Positions 25,316 through 25,639 of a stretch of DNA of 25,639 bases are shown here, piece after piece. A model generated the notes under the pieces. It ran no database searches and had not been told where the DNA came from. It saw only the letters and a list, made by a program, of their open reading frames with translations. The stretch's first letter is position 1. Every line of letters begins with the position of its first letter. Source of the stretch: a virus. Position numbers and translations under genes: made by a program. The stretch covers positions 1 through 25,639 of IMG/VR virus record IMGVR_UViG_3300042879_005959, one strand, 5' to 3'.

Positions 25316-25639
25316 CAGCAGTTGTCTTTGGCAAGTTTGACATGGCTTGAACCATTTGATTGTGTGTTGCATCAACATCAATGATGTCAGTCATGAGTGC
25401 TGTTTTTGCTGTCAATCCAACATTGATGTTTTTTTCACAATTGATGCATTTGTAAAAATTGGGCTGATCCAATCGAATGGGTATAATTTGCTCCACCATG
25501 TTGGTGCAAGGGCACTTTAATTTGAGTGTTTGTTTTGCAGCATCTTCAATGCGCTTGGTGAGCTGCTTTTCCATTTCCAAGGATGTTTTGACTTGCAACC
25601 ATTGATTCATTGCTGCACCAATGATGAATTGAACAACAA
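25308..25639 (-). CDS. Zinc-ribbon-like protein, 5' end possibly outside window
   Basis: The first ATG in view is 25610 (MNQWLQVKTS), but the frame stays open to the window edge (...QFIIGAAMNQ), so the true start may lie outside. Two Cys pairs, KCPCTN and YKCINCEKN, about 25 residues apart suggest a zinc ribbon. N-terminal charged helix (KQLTKRIEDAAKQTLKLK) precedes it. T4-like phages carry small zinc-binding proteins near baseplate-hub genes, but I cannot assign this one. Confidence 0.68.
   Translation of the reverse strand, partial: VVQFIIGAAMNQWLQVKTSLEMEKQLTKRIEDAAKQTLKLKCPCTNMVEQIIPIRLDQPNFYKCINCEKNINVGLTAKTALMTDIIDVDATHNQMVQAMSNLPKTTADE

Overview
This window looks like the late, virion-structure part of an AT-rich tailed-phage genome of the T4-like (contractile-tail) superfamily. 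Three things support this. The left edge holds a terminase large subunit fragment with the T4 gp17-type Walker A motif SRQLGKTT. A gp14-like neck protein lies nearby. A T4 late-promoter-like element (TATAAATA / TTAAATA / CTAAATA) sits directly in front of most genes. No ribosomal RNA, tRNA, CRISPR, integrase or insertion sequence was seen, and there is no gene-free stretch longer than 300 bases. The host cannot be named; an aquatic Gram-negative bacterium is only a guess.

Layout. (1) 1-4382, head/neck and packaging block with both strands used: terL (minus, cut by the window edge), a scaffold-like acidic protein (plus), a strong bidirectional terminator at 1262-1293, then a minus-strand run read from right to left (small protein, gp14-like neck protein, PD-(D/E)XK nuclease, small protein). 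A divergent zinc-metallopeptidase-like gene and a 49-residue basic protein follow on the plus strand. (2) 4392-20475, a long plus-strand tail/baseplate/fibre block: a 989-aa structural protein, a coupled 216-aa protein, a collar-domain fibre, a fibre-assembly-like protein, two very large proteins with LamG-like and NHL-like propeller segments, and three fibre genes in a row. One fibre carries an RCC1-type seven-bladed propeller. (3) 20475-24618, an adhesin/glycan cassette: a lectin-like multidomain adhesin that needs one frameshift to be read and ends in about 120 residues of Pro-Thr repeat. It overlaps by four bases a gene for a three-domain enzyme (glycosyltransferase + FkbM methyltransferase + GT29/sialyltransferase-like). 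(4) 24626-25639, minus-strand small genes with a sigma70-like promoter, which looks like a different transcription class.

How it works together. The plus-strand genes appear to be late genes encoding the tail tip and several alternative receptor-binding proteins built from shuffled modules (Mtd-type N-terminus, collar, 'AWVTFDG' module, lectin, RCC1). The terminal glycan enzyme is translationally coupled to the lectin adhesin, so it is probably made with it and may decorate fibres or change host surface sugar. Shine-Dalgarno sites are conspicuously absent. Gene starts are either overlapped with the preceding stop or sit 5-7 bases behind a late-promoter element that often contains the preceding gene's TAA stop codon. 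This suggests many leaderless late mRNAs.
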